From NCBI RefSeq assembly GCF_003086295.3, contig NC_092039.1, forward strand, positions 65,925,649 through 65,989,648: a stretch of DNA of 64,000 nt, given 5' to 3'. The notes under the pieces were generated by a model, which saw nothing but the letters and a program-made list of their open reading frames with translations, was not told the origin of the DNA and did not search any database. Positions 1-10,663 of this stretch are shown piece after piece (the stretch's first letter is position 1; every line of letters begins with the position of its first letter). The translations under genes and the position numbers were made by a program. Origin of the DNA: Arachis hypogaea. Taxonomy: Eukaryota; Streptophyta; Magnoliopsida; Fabales; Fabaceae.

Positions 1-690
1 AGAGCGAGAAGTTAAAGTGCTGAAATTAAAAAGGGATCGGGGTGATTGCATGAATTTAATTACAGAATGTAAAGAGAAAGTGGTAGATCAGAAATGGGGA
101 ATTCATTGGGTTTCAGGAGATATTGAGATCTCCGAATCAAAACATTTTTATCCTTTCCTCAACCAATGCATTCATTGAATTTTGCTTGGCAATCTTATAT
201 GATTGGATCCCAATCCCTTGGCTCACCAATTCTCTCTAAAAACAAACAAATTCCCAATCCCTTGGTTTAAATGTTCATAAGAAGAGATGATGCTCGATCA
301 CTGATTATACCACACAGTTTCATGAACTACAATTTGGTAGGATTACATGTCACAATATCCATCCAAACCCCAATCCAATTCACTGTGAGAAAGCTTCTCT
401 AGCATGAATCCTCCATTCCTTTCCCAAGGTTCCGAAGGATTCCAATTATGGATAGTTTCTTTCCCAAGACAACTAACCAATGGAATTAGATCGAGAAGCC
501 TTCTAACAAAATTCAAGAGAAAAGATTGAAGAAGAAGATAAAAACTATTATTGATTCATTGAATTACAATAGAGCTCCCTAACCCAATGAAAGGGGTTTA
601 GTGAGTCATAGCTCTGAATTCAATTACAAAAAGTATGAAAACTCCAAAAATGATCCAGAAGTAAAAGTCCTTTCTAACTTAAATTCTATC

Positions 691-699
691 CTATTTATA
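691..699 (-). promoter_or_regulatory. TATA box of LTR-A
   Basis: The plus strand reads CTATTTATA, which is TATAAATAG on the minus strand. It follows the palindromic array in U3. The same TATAAATAG string recurs in the LTRs of elements 1, 2 and 6. Confidence 0.55.
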
Positions 700-1016
700 C
701 ACTTTCTAAATTGAGCTTCTGTTGTGTTTCTTGGACTTTGAGGCCTTTCCTTGATTTCCTTTTGCTTTGGGTTTATGATCCATAATCCTGATGAGGCTGC
801 TGATCCAATTCTGTAACATTCATTGAGCAAACTTAGTGATAAACAAGTAATGACACACGACTCAACAAATTAAAATTCCAGACTCATCAATTCTTCAGGC
901 CCAATCCCATAAACCATGATATTCAATTGGGTTTCATACCAGATTATGTTTAAGTCAATGTTTGTGCTCAAATCCTAACTTAAACTGCAATATCTTTGGC
1001 CCAGAAACCCTTTCAA

Positions 1017-1580
1017 AAAGTGGCATTTAAGTTGCAGTTTAAGCTTCAGTTTAAGGTTAAACTGAAGCTTAAACGTGGAAATGGAAGAAAGCAAACACGG
1101 AGTGTGAAATGTCGAACGCGTTTAAGCTTCAGTTTAAGGTTAAACTGAAGCTTAAACGTGGAAATGAAGAAAGCAACCCTGGAGGAGAAATTGGGTCGAA
1201 CACGTTTAAGCTCCAGTTTAAGGTTAAACTGGAGCTTAAACGTGGAAATGCTTCCTGGAGGGTGAAATGTCGAACACGTTTAAGCTCCAGTTTAAGCTTA
1301 AACTGGAGCTTAAACGTGGAAATGAAAAAAACAACCCTGGAGTGTAGATTTTGGTCGAACACGTTTAAGCTCCAGTTTAAGGTTAAACTGGAGCTTAAAC
1401 GTGGAAATGGCTCCCTGGTGCATTTCTCATTTCTGGCGTTTAACTTCCAGTTTAAGGTTAAACTGGAGGTTAAACGCCACTTTCAGCTTTTCCTCAGCTT
1501 TCATGATTTTGGCGTTTAAGCTACAGTTTAAGCTTAAACTGGAGCTTAAACTGGAGCTTAAACTGGAGCTTAAACTCCAC
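1017..1580. repeat. Array of large palindromes in LTR-A U3
   Basis: Seven units follow one another at roughly 70-90 bp spacing. Most are near-perfect inverted repeats of about 40 bp: an arm reading GTTTAAGCTCCAGTTTAA, a short centre, then its reverse complement, followed by a CGTGGAAATG linker. The first units carry CTTCAG in place of CTCCAG on both arms, so the arms have changed together. The last unit (1513-1575) is extended by three tandem copies of CTGGAGCTTAAA. Short ORFs across the array are by-products of the repeat. Confidence 0.9.
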
Positions 1581-1884
1581 ATGTGATATTCAAGCTTCCT
1601 TTATTGATTTTGTTGCTTCCTTGCCTAGCCTCTTCTTCCCTGAAATCATCCAAACAACTGCATCAAAGTCTTGCAAAATTTCATGAGAAATCTTCCATTC
1701 ATAGCATTCAAGTAATATAACTAAAAACTCATGGAATTTGCATCAAAATCATACTGTTTGGATGGTTCATTGCTTTGTTATTCATTTAACCATTCTTGGT
1801 TACTTTAAGCTCAAGAAAATGCATAAAACAACTAAAACTAACAGAAAAATGCTAGTGAAACTAGCCTAAGATGCCTTGGCATCA

Positions 1885-2060
1885 GCATATTGAGCTCTTT
1901 CTGATCAAAGATGTATTTGAGACTCTTGTGATAAAAAATGACTATAAACCGAACTCTGTACAAGTAGTGCCCCAAAGCAAACAATATAGCTGCCAATTCC
2001 AAGTCATAAGTTGGGTAATTTATTTCATGAGGTCTTAGATGGTGCGATGCGTAAGCCACC
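1885..2060 (-). pseudogene. Ty3/gypsy RNase H fragment, downstream piece
   Basis: The minus-strand translation gives the conserved RNase H region of a Ty3/gypsy polymerase, with the AYAS, HE.NYPT, DLELAA, HYLY and HKSLKY.F motifs. It ends abruptly at the LTR-A boundary at 1884 and is cut on its upstream side by element 1 at 2061. The matching upstream piece is at 12309-12489, and both pieces meet in the same reading frame at the CCACC target duplication. It is a remnant of the old host element and cannot be functional. Confidence 0.85.
2056..2060. repeat. Target site duplication of element 1, left copy
   Basis: CCACC directly before the LTR. The right copy is at 12309-12313. A 5-bp duplication is usual for Ty3/gypsy integration. 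Confidence 0.9.
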
Positions 2061-3788
2061 TGATGAGCTGATAATTTATACTCTTTTTGGCATTATTTTT
2101 AGGTAGTTTTTAGTAGGTTCTAGTTACTTTTTAGTATTTTTTTGTTAGTTTTTATGCAAAAATTACATTTCTAGTCTTTACTATTAGTTTGTGTGTTTTT
2201 TTTTTGTGATTTCAGATATTTTCTGGCTGAAATTAAGGGACCTGAGCAAAAATCTGATTCAGAGGCTGAGAAAGGAATGCAGATGTTGTTGGATTCTTAC
2301 CCTCCTGCACTCAAAATAGATTTTCTGGAGCTACAGAAGACCAATTGGCATGATCTCAATTGCGTTGGAAGGTAGACATCCTAGGCTTTCCAGCAATAGA
2401 TAATAGTCTATACTTTGCCTTGGATTTGATGGCCCAAACTGGCGTCTAAACGTTTACCAGAGACCCTTTTTTGGCGTAAAATGCCAGAACTAGCACCACA
2501 ACTGGAGTTAAACGCCCAAACTGGCTTCCAGCTGGTGTTTAACTCTAAGGATGGCCTATGCACTTGAAAGCTTCAAACCTCAGCCCAAACACAGACCAAG
2601 TGGGCCCCGAAAGTGGATTTCTGCACTATCTACTCATTTTCTATAAACCTAGGTTAATAGTCTAGTATAAATAGCACTTTTGACTATTGTATCGAGGGTC
2701 TTTTTGGAATAGCTTTTTGATCATTTGAGATCATTTTGCACGTTTGGGAGGCTGGCCATTCGGCCATGCCTAGACCTTCTTCTCTTATGTATTTTCTACG
2801 GTGGAGTTTCTGCACCTCATAGATTAAGGTAAGGAGCTCTGCTGTTCTTCATTAACTAATGCAAGTATTATTGTTTTGCTTTCAATTCATGCCTACGTCT
2901 TCTCCAAGATATACTCTCGTACCTAATTTAGTTAAGTTAGAATGAAGGGGGTGACCCATGACAATCACCCACTATCTTCATTACTCACTTAGCCAAAATT
3001 CGCGTGCCTGACAACCACAAGTGGTCTACATGATGTTCAACGTAGTCATTGGATGGCAGCCAACGTATATTCTCTTAGGTCTCTGATCCGCGATTCACAT
3101 CATCTCTCCAAACAACAGAGCATCCGAATCTGAGATTATAACCTTTATGGTATAGGCTAGAAACAATTGGCAGCATTCCTGAGATCCGAAAAGTCTAAAC
3201 CTTGTTTGTGGTATTCCGAGTAGGGTCTAGGAGGGATGACTGTGACGAGCTTCAAACTCACGACTGTTGGGCACAGTGACAGTGTTCAGAAGGATTAAAG
3301 GATCCTATTTTGACACAAGTGAGAACCGAGAGATGATTAGCCTTACGGTAGTTGTGCCTGGTATTTTTCATTCGAGACAAAAAATCCGATAGTTGATTAG
3401 CCGTACAGAAATCGTAGCCAGACCATTTTCACTGAGATGATCATACAGCTTGTCATGGAAGGGAAGATGCATGATTGGATGAAGACAACAGGAAAGCAGA
3501 GGTTCAGAAACAGCAAAGCATCTCCAAACGCTTATTTGAAATTCCCACCAATGAATTACATAAGTATCTCTATGTTATTTTCTGTTTTATTTATCTTTTA
3601 ATTATCAAATCCTCATAACCATTTTAATCCGCCTGACTGAGATTTACAAGATGACCATAGCTTGCTTCAAGCCGACAATCTCTGTGGGATCGACCTATAC
3701 TCACGTAAGGTATTACTTGGATGACATAGCGTACTTGCTGGTTAGTTGTGCGGAGTTGTGAAAAGTGTGATCACAATTTCGTGCACCA
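2061..3788 (+). repeat. 5' LTR of element 1
   Basis: It starts TGATGAGCTG and ends GTGCACCA. U3 includes a GGCGTTTAACGCC-like array at 2440-2545, followed by a TATAAATAG box at 2666-2674. A block with 'gattagcc' is duplicated at about 3325-3420. The 3' LTR has only one copy, which accounts for much of the LTR length difference. Confidence 0.9.
2666..2674 (+). promoter_or_regulatory. TATA box of element 1 5' LTR
   Basis: TATAAATAG, about 120 bp downstream of the U3 array at 2440-2545. The 3' LTR copy is at 11247-11255. Confidence 0.6.
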
Positions 3789-3794
3789 AGTTTT

Positions 3795-3812
3795 TGGCAC
3801 CGTTGCCGGGGA
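3795..3812 (+). promoter_or_regulatory. Primer binding site, tRNA-Asp type
   Basis: TGGCACCGTTGCCGGGGA begins six bases after the LTR end. It differs at one base from the complement of the 3' end of plant tRNA-Asp. Athila-type elements are known to use this tRNA. Confidence 0.85.
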
Positions 3813-5190
3813 TTTTCAAGTTTGGACAATTGACGGTTCATCTTGTTGCTTAGATTGGGTAATTTTATTTTATGTTTAAGCTTTTTATTTTTATTTTCGA
3901 AAAATACAAAAAAAATTAATAAAATCATAAAACCAAAAAAAATATATGCATTGTGTTATTCTGTGATCTTCAAGTTGTTCTTGATGATTTTCTTATTTTG
4001 TATTTTACGTTGTTTTTCATATGCATTTTCGAATTCATAGCGTCTAAACATTCAAAATTTCTAAATTTGGTGTCTTGCATGTTTTTCTCTTCTTAAAAAT
4101 TTTAAAAAATATGTTCTTAATGTTCATCATGATCTTCAAAGTGTTCTTGCTGTTCATCTTGACATTCAAAGTGTTCCTGCATGCATTATTGGTTTTGATC
4201 TTAAATTTTTCTGTTGTGATTCATTTTGTTGTTTTTCTCTCTCATCATAAAAAGATTTAAAAAAATAAAAAATATATATTTTTTTGGAAAATAATACAGA
4301 GAAATGAAGGATCAGAACATAAAGCAGAGGAATTACAAAGAAAAAGAGCTCACTGGCATTAAAACGCCCAGTAAAGAAGGATTTCTGGCGTTTAACGCTT
4401 GCCAGCCAGGGTAACGCCCAAAGAGACAGCCAAATGGGCGTTAAACACCATAATGGATAGCATTCTGGGTGTTTAACACCAGGATGACACAAGGTTGGTA
4501 ATTTCATTTCCAATTCAAATTTTTTTCAATTTTTTCATGTTTTAAATCATAATTTTAAAATCTTATCTTTCCACATTTTCAAAAATCCTTGCTACCAATT
4601 AATATTTTGATTAAAAAATTTGAAGTTTGTTACTTTTTTGTTAAGAAAGGTTCAATCTTTGAATTTTAGAATCATATCTTTTAATATCTTATTAGTTAAG
4701 TCATCAATTTTAAAAATCAAATCTTTTTCAATTATATCTTTTCAATCATATCTTTTTAAAATCAAATCTTTTTCAATTATATCTTTTTAAATTTTGATTT
4801 CAAAATCTTTTTTTTCTAACTTCTTATCTTTTCAAAATTATTTTCAAATCTTTTTCAACTAATTACTATTTCTTATCTTTTTCAAAACCCCCTAACCACT
4901 TTTCCACTTCCAATTTTCAAAAATCACTAACCACTTTTTCAAAAATCTTTTTAATTAACTAATTGTTTTAGTTTTAATTTTCAAATACTCTCTCCCACAT
5001 CTCTTTCTATTTTATTTGCTAACACTTCTCTTCTACCTATAATTCGAACCCTCTCTCTCCCTCTGTGCTCGAAATCTTCTCATTCTCTCTCTACCTTATT
5101 CCTCTATTGTTCTTTTCTTCTAACACATCAAGGAATCTCTATACTGTGACATAGAGGATTCCACTACTCCTTTTGTTCTCTCTTTTTCAT
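3813..5190 (+). other. Element 1 leader (non-coding)
   Basis: A long AT-rich leader between the primer site and the gag ATG. It holds an AAATTTGGTGTC motif at about 4060-4073, a 27-bp-scale repeat of 'TTCATC..GA..TTCAAAGTGTTC' at 4119-4180, a GGCGTTTAACGCC-type array at 4330-4490, and a pyrimidine-rich stretch just before gag. The same leader blocks occur inverted in element 2. No convincing gene is present. Confidence 0.7.
4330..4490. repeat. Leader copy of the GGCGTTTAACGCC array
   Basis: Four or five irregular units combine GGCGTTTAACGC, GGGCGTTAAACACC and GGTGTTTAACACC. These resemble the units at 7560-7922 and in the LTR. Confidence 0.7.
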
Positions 5191-6684
5191 ATGAGCAGAA
5201 ACAGGGATAAAAACATTCTTCTTGAAGCTGATCCTGAACCTGAAAGGACTCTGAAGAAAAAGCTAAGAGAAGCTTAAGCACAACACTCTAGAGAGGACCT
5301 TACAAAGAATTTCTAAAAAGAAGTAGACATGGCAGCCGAACCCAACAACAATGCTAGAGATGCAAGGAAGATGCTTGGTAACTATGCTGCACCAACTTCC
5401 AACTTCTATGGAAGAAGCATCTCAATTCCTGCCATTGGAGCAAACAACTTTGAGCTTAAGCCTCAATTAGTTTCTCTAATGCAGCAGAATTGCAAGTTTC
5501 ACGGACTTCCATCGGAAGATCTCATCAGTTCTTAGCTGAATTCTTGCAGATTTGTGATACTGTTAAGACCAATAGGGTTGATCCCGAGGTCTACAGACTT
5601 ATGCTTTTCCCTGTTGCTGTAAGAGACAGAGCTAGAACATAGTTAGACTCACAACCTAGAGAAAGCCTGAACTCTTGGGACAAGTTGGTCAACACTTTCT
5701 TGACATATTTCTTTCCACCTTAAAAGCTGAGCAAGCTTAGAGTGGATGTCCAAACCATCAAACAGAAGGAAGGTGAATCCGTCTATGAAGCTTAGAAAAG
5801 ATACAAGCAATTAACCAAAAGGTGTCCTTCTGACATGCTTCCCAAATGGAGCATCATATGTATATTCTATGATGGTCTATCTAAATTGTCCAAGATGTCA
5901 TTGGACCATTCTGCTGGTGAATATCTTCATTTGAAAACCCCTGCAGAAGCCCAGGAACTCAATGAGATGGTTGCAAATAACCAGTTCATGTACACTTCTG
6001 AAAGAAATCCTGTGAATAATGGGATGACTCAGCAAGTCAATATGATTTCTCAGAATCTGACTGGATTGCAAGTTGCATCTGGTAATGGTAAAGAAGCCTC
6101 CTCAGAAGGAGAGGCTTATGACCCTGGGAATCCTGCAATGGAAGGGGTGAGTTACATGGGAGAATCCTATGGAAACACCTATAATCCTTCATGGAGGAAA
6201 AATCCAAATTTCTCATGGAAGGATCAACAGAAGCCTCAACAACAATAATGGTGGGAGAAATAGGTTTGGCAATAGCAAGACTTTTCCATCATATTCTCAG
6301 CAACAGATAGAGAATTATGAGCAGAGCATCTCTGGCTTAGCAAACATAGTCTCTGATCTATCTAAGACCACTCTCAGTTTCATGAATGAAACAAGGTCCT
6401 CCATCAGAAATTTGGAGGCATAAGTGGGTCAGCTGAGTAAAAGAGTTACTGAAACTCCTCCTAGTACTCTCCCAAACAATACAGAAGAGAATCCCAAAAG
6501 AGAGTGCAAGGCCATAACTATAACCAACATGGCCAAACCTGGAGAGAGTGAAAAGGAAGTGACCAATAAGGAGTTCCCTATTGAGGAACCAAAGGAATCT
6601 GAGGCTAACACAAAGACAATAGAGATTTCACTGAACTTACTATTGTCATTCATGAGCTCTGATGAGTATTCTTCCTCTGAATAG
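5191..6684 (+). pseudogene. Element 1 gag, decayed
   Basis: The reading frame starts at 5191 (MSRNRDKN...) and shows the Athila-type gag landmarks: a NNFELKPQLVSLMQQN block, then the LNSWDKLVNTFL and FFPP core of a retrotransposon gag domain, and a DHSAGEYLHL..P.EAQELNEMV segment. It is broken by in-frame stops (TAA at 5275, and TAG or TAA at about 5640, 5720 and 5790), by a one-base frameshift near 5520, and by a further stop at 6421-6423. Most stops look like CAA/CAG to TAA/TAG or TGG to TAG changes. Gag would form the virus-like particle in the cytoplasm, but this copy cannot do so. Confidence 0.85.
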
Positions 6685-7305
6685 GACGAAGATATTGTTG
6701 AAGAGCAAGTTGCTCAGTATCTAGGAGCAATCATGAAGCTGAATGCCAAGTTATTTTGTAATGTGACTTGGGAGGATGAACCTCCATTGCTCATCAATGA
6801 ACTGAATACTTGGATTCAGTAGACATTACCTCAAAAGAAACTGGATCCCAGAAAGTTTTTAATACCTTGCACCATAGGCACCATGACCTTTGAAAAGGCT
6901 CTGTGTGACCTGCTGTCAGGTATCAACCTCATGCCACTATCTGTAATGGAGAAACTAGGGATCTTTGAGGTACAAGCAGCAATTATCTCACTAGAGACGG
7001 AAGATAAATCAATGAAACAAGCTTGTGGACTTGTAGAGGATGTCTTAGTGAAGGTTGAAGGCCTTTACATCCCTGTTGACTTCATAATCTTAGACACTAG
7101 GAAGGATGAGGATGAATCCATCATCCTTGGAAGACCCTTCCTTGCCACAGCAAGTGCTGTGAATGATGTGGACAGAGGAGAGTTAGTCCTTCAATTGAAT
7201 GAGGACTACCTTATGTTTAAGACTCAAGGATCTTCTTCTTTAAACATGGAGAATAAGCATGAAAAGCTTCTCTCAATGCAGAGTCAAGCGGAGCCCTACA
7301 TTTAA
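6685..7305 (+). pseudogene. Element 1 aspartic protease region
   Basis: This continues gag in the same frame after a TAG at 6682-6684. It reads through an IPCTIG motif to CDLLSGINLMPLS, which corresponds to the usual CDLGASINLMPLS active site of Athila proteases. The glycine of the catalytic DLG is replaced by leucine, so the protease is probably dead even where the frame is open. The later ...IILGRPFLATA motif is intact. One more in-frame stop lies near 6820. The frame ends at 7305 and no reverse transcriptase follows. Confidence 0.85.
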
Positions 7306-7394
7306 GCTCTAAGTTTAGTGTTGGGATGTTACAATCATGCTCTGAGTATCTGTAAAGCTCTGTAAGAGCTTCCTGTCATGCTATTGACATTAAA

Positions 7395-7420
7395 GAAGCG
7401 CTTATTAGGAGGCAACCCAA
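7395..7420 (+). other. Post-ORF stem-loop (SL1) of element 1
   Basis: About 90 bases after the protease stop the sequence reads AAGCGCTTATTAGGAGGCA then ACCCAA. The second half can fold as TTAGG-loop-CCCAA. The same block follows the main ORF in element 6 and in the old Athila-like element, with a variant in elements 3 and 4. Confidence 0.65.
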
Positions 7421-7559
7421 TTTTATCTATATTAATTACCTTTTCATTTTATTTTCCATTGTTATTATATGTTTTCTTTAGGTTGATGATCATGTGAAGT
7501 CACAAAAACAGTTGCAGAAATAAAGCAGGAACCAAAAATAGCATAAAAAATAGCATACT

Positions 7560-7922
7560 CTGAGGGACGAGCTTACTAGCGTTTAAATGCCAATAAGGAT
7601 AGCAAAATGGGCATTTAATGCCCAGTTTGGCAGCATTTTGGGCGTTAAATGATAGAAATGGCACACAAACTAGTGTTTAACGCCAGAAAAGGGTGTCTAG
7701 TGTCTGGCTGGCGTTCAATGCTAGTAAGGGTAGCAGAATGGGCGTTTAATGCCCAGTCTGGCATCATTCTGGGCGTTAAACGCTAGAAATTGGCAGCCAG
7801 ACTAGCGTTTAACGCCAGAAATGGGCATCAACATGGCATTTAACGCCAGAAATGGGCATCAACCTGGTGTTTAACGCCAAAAATGACATACAGTGGGCAT
7901 TTAAACGCCAGAAAGGTGCAGG
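7560..7922. repeat. Internal GGCGTTTAACGCC array of element 1
   Basis: About ten irregularly spaced units based on GGCGTTTAACGCC and GGGCGTTAAACG alternate with short linkers such as 'agaaatgggcatcaac'. Many units are palindromes with a GTTAAC or GTTTAAC centre. The array lies between the protease end and an internal TATA box and closely resembles the arrays in the LTR and leader of the same element. Confidence 0.85.
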
Positions 7923-8195
7923 GATGCGAAATCCTTGACACCTGAGGATCTGTGGACCCCACAGAATCCCTACCTATCCCAACTCAATCTCTCCCTTCTT
8001 CACACCTTTCCATAACACTCTTCCCTAAAACACCATTCACCTATCAAATCCTACCCTCTTTCCCATAATCTCTCCACCACTCACATCTATCCACTATTTC
8101 CCAAAATAAACCCCACCTACCTCACCATTCAAATTCAAAACTATTTCCCTCCCAAACCCACCCCTTCTCACATGAATTCCCTCTCTCCCTTACTC

Positions 8196-8203
8196 TATAA
8201 ATA
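8196..8203 (+). promoter_or_regulatory. Candidate internal promoter before ORF2
   Basis: TATAAATA sits 200 bp before the ORF2 ATG, about 275 bp after the palindromic array, and is followed by a pyrimidine-rich leader. The order array, TATA, leader copies the order in the LTR U3. Whether it is used is unknown. Confidence 0.45.
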
Positions 8204-8320
8204 CCCCCTCTTCACTCCTTTATTTTCATACATCACCAACACTTCCTACCCACTTGAGCGAACCCTTCACACACTTCCATCTCCTTCAATTCTTCTTCTT
8301 CTCCTCCTTTCTTTCTTTTT

Positions 8321-8358
8321 TTGCTCGAGGACGAGCAAACCTTTTAAGTTTGGTGTGG
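8321..8358 (+). other. Internal stem-loop plus polypurine-like block (SL2)
   Basis: TTGCTCGAGGACGAGCAA (8321-8338) is a perfect 7-bp hairpin with loop AGGA, followed by TTTTAAGTTTGGTGTGG (8342-8358). The same two-part block occurs at 10627-10663, directly against the 3' LTR, where the second part acts as the polypurine tract. The internal copy could be a second plus-strand priming site or an RNA signal. Confidence 0.6.
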
Positions 8359-8395
8359 AAAAAAAGTTTTGCTTTTTGTTTTTCCATAACCATTA

Positions 8396-9553
8396 ATGGC
8401 ACCTAAGACCGGAGAAACCTCTAGAAAGAGGAAAGGGAAGACAATTGCTTCCACCTCTGAGTCATGGAAGATGGAGAGATTTATCTCAAAGGTCCATCAA
8501 GACCACTTCTATAAAGTTATGGCTAAGAAAAAGGTGATCCCCGAGGTCCCCTTTAAGCTTAAAAAGAGAAAATATCTAGAGATCCGATGAGAGATCCGAA
8601 GAAGAGGTTGGGAAGTTCCCACCAACCCCATCCAACAAGTCGGAATCTTAATGGTTCAAGAGTTCTATGCTAATGCATGGATCACTAAGAACCATGATGA
8701 AAGTGTGAACCCGAACCCAAAGAATTGGCTCACAGTGGTTCGGGGGAAATACTTGGATTTCAGTTCAGAAATCGTGAGGTTGTCATTTAACTTGCCAATG
8801 ATGCAAGGAGATCTTCATCCTTTCACAAGAGGGGTCAACTTTGATCAAAGGTTAGACCAAGTCCTCATGGATATCTGTGTGGAAGAAGCCCAATGGAAGA
8901 GAGACTCCAAAGGCAAGCCGGTTCAACTGAGAAGGCTTAACCTTAAACCCATGGCTAGAGGATGGTTAGAGTTCATCCAACGCTCTATCATTCCTACTAG
9001 AAACCGATCCGAAGTAACTGTGGTTCGGGCTATCATGATCCATAGTATCATGATTGGAGAGGAAATGGAAGTGCATGAGATCATACCTCTAGAACTATAC
9101 AAGGTAGCTGACAAACCCTCCACTTTGGCAAGGTTAGCCTTTCTTCATATCATCTGTAACCTATGCAATTCAACCGAAATTGTCATAGAGGAAGACATCC
9201 TCATTGAAGAGGACAAGCCCATCACTAAAAAGAGGATGGAGCAAACAAAAGAGCCCACTCATGGACCTCAACAAGAGCATGAGGAAGTCCCTCATCAAGA
9301 AATCCCTGAGATGCCTCAAAGGATGCATTTTCCTCCACACAACTATTGGGAGCAACTCAACACCTCCTTAGGAGATTTGAGTTCTAATATGGAGCAACTA
9401 AGGACGGAGCACCAAAAGCACTCCATTATCCTCCATGAAATTAGAGAGGACCAAAGAGCCATGAGGAAGGAGCAATAAAGGCAAGGAAGAGATATTGAAG
9501 AGCTCAAGCACTCCATAGGATCTTCAAGAGGAAAAACTAGTCGCCGTCACTAA
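8396..9553 (+). pseudogene. Element 1 ORF2, putative plant transposon protein
   Basis: ORF2 begins at an ATG at 8396 with a basic N-terminus (TSRKRKGK, possibly nuclear targeting). It continues in one frame to a TAA ending at 9553, with two in-frame stops: TGA at 8588-8590 and TAA at 9476-9478. Both fit C-to-T changes of CGA and CAA. Around residues 65-150 it has RRGWEVPTNP, EFYANAW and VRGKYLDFS, which resemble the 'putative plant transposon protein' domain found in many Athila-like plant elements. The C-terminus is Glu/Gln-rich, probably coiled coil (EQLRTEHQKHS). Its biochemical role is not known. Its position matches the env-like or extra ORF of Athila elements, but I see no clear membrane segment. 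Confidence 0.75.
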
Positions 9554-10626
9554 GGTGGACCCGTTCTTTAATTTTCTTGTTCTTATTTTTTTGTTTTTTG
9601 ATTTTTATGCTTAATGTTTTGTCTATGTTTGTGTCTTTATTACATGATCATTAGTGTCTAGTGTCTATGTCTTAAAGTTATGAGTGTTCCATGAATCCTT
9701 CACCTCTCTTAAAAGAAAAATGTTTCTATTTACAAAAGAACAAGGAGTACATGAATTTTGAATTCTATCTTGGAATTAGTTTAATTATTTTGATGTAGTG
9801 GCAATACTTTTTGTTTTCTGAATGAATGCTTGAACAGTGCATATTTTTTATAGTGAATTTTATGAATGTTAAAATTGTTGGCTCTTGAAAGAATGATGAA
9901 AAAAGAGAAATGTTATTGATAATCTGAAAAATTATAAAATTGATTCTTGAAGCAAGAAAAAAAGTGAAAGACATAAAGCTTGCAAAAAAAAAAAAGAAAA
10001 AAAGAGGAAAAAAAGAAAAAGAAAAAAGAAGCAAAGAAAAAAAAACAGTAACCCTTTAAACTAAAAGGCAAGGGTAAAAAGGATCAAAGGCTTTGAGCAT
10101 TAATGGATAAGAGGGCCCAATGAAATAAAATGCTAGCCTAAGCGGCTAATTCAAGCTATCCCTAACCATGTGCTTGTGTCAAGAAGGTCCAAGTGAAAAG
10201 CTTGAGACTGAGTGGTTAAATTCGTGATCCAAAGCAAAAAGAGTGTGCCTAAGAACTCTAGACACCTTTAACTAGGGACTCTAGCAAAGCTGAGTCACAA
10301 TCTGAAAAGGTTCACCCAGTTATGTGTCTGTGGCATTTATGTATCCGGTGGTAATACTGGAAAACAAAATGCTTAGGGTCACGGCCAAGACTCATAAGTA
10401 GCTGTGTTCAAGAATCAACATACTAAACTAGGAGAATCAATAACACTATCTAAATTCTGAGTTCCTATGGATGACAATCATTCTGAACTTCAAAGGATAA
10501 AGTGAGATGCCAAAATTGTTCAGAAGCAAAAAATTACTAGTCCCACTCATCTAATTGGAACTAAGCTTCATTGATGTTTTGGAGTTTATTGTATATTCTC
10601 TTCTTTTTATCCTATTTTGTTTTTAG
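9554..10626 (+). other. Element 1 3' untranslated region
   Basis: AT-rich non-coding sequence between ORF2 and the polypurine module. It includes an adenine-rich tract near 9955-10050. An inverted copy is in element 2 (15912-16960). I see no gene here. Confidence 0.7.
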
Positions 10627-10663
10627 TTGCTTGGGGACAAGCAACAATTTAAGTTTGGTATTG
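10627..10663 (+). promoter_or_regulatory. Terminal SL2 plus polypurine tract of element 1
   Basis: TTGCTTGGGGACAAGCAA (10627-10644) folds as a 7-bp hairpin with a GGGA loop. It is followed by AATTTAAGTTTGGTATTG up to the LTR at 10664. Plus-strand DNA priming is expected here. Confidence 0.65.

Larger units (their letters stand above)
1..1884 (-). mobile_element. Partial long LTR (LTR-A), 5' end at 1884
   Basis: This is LTR-like sequence read on the minus strand. Its terminal TG is at 1884 (plus strand ends GGCATCA). The boundary is sharp because Ty3/gypsy RNase H coding begins at 1885. A TATA-type box lies at 691-699 on the minus strand, so 1884 down to about 720 behaves as U3 and the rest as R/U5. 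U3 contains a palindromic array at 1017-1580. The other LTR end and the matching target duplication are left of the window, so this could be a 5' LTR or a solo LTR. No coding sequence is supported here. Confidence 0.7.

Noticed and set aside
1017..1580. Regularly spaced palindromic repeats resembling a CRISPR array
   Set aside because: The sequence is plant nuclear DNA, the units are inverted repeats in an LTR U3, the spacers are similar to each other, and no cas genes are present.
1109..1586. ORFs of 61-136 codons across the palindromic array on both strands
   Set aside because: They translate the repeat unit over and over (KLQFKVKLELKRGN type) and exist on both strands because the DNA is palindromic.
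8396..9553. Calling ORF2 an envelope gene
   Set aside because: It sits where Athila elements have an env-like ORF, but I see no signal peptide or membrane segment, and its motifs fit the putative plant transposon protein domain better.
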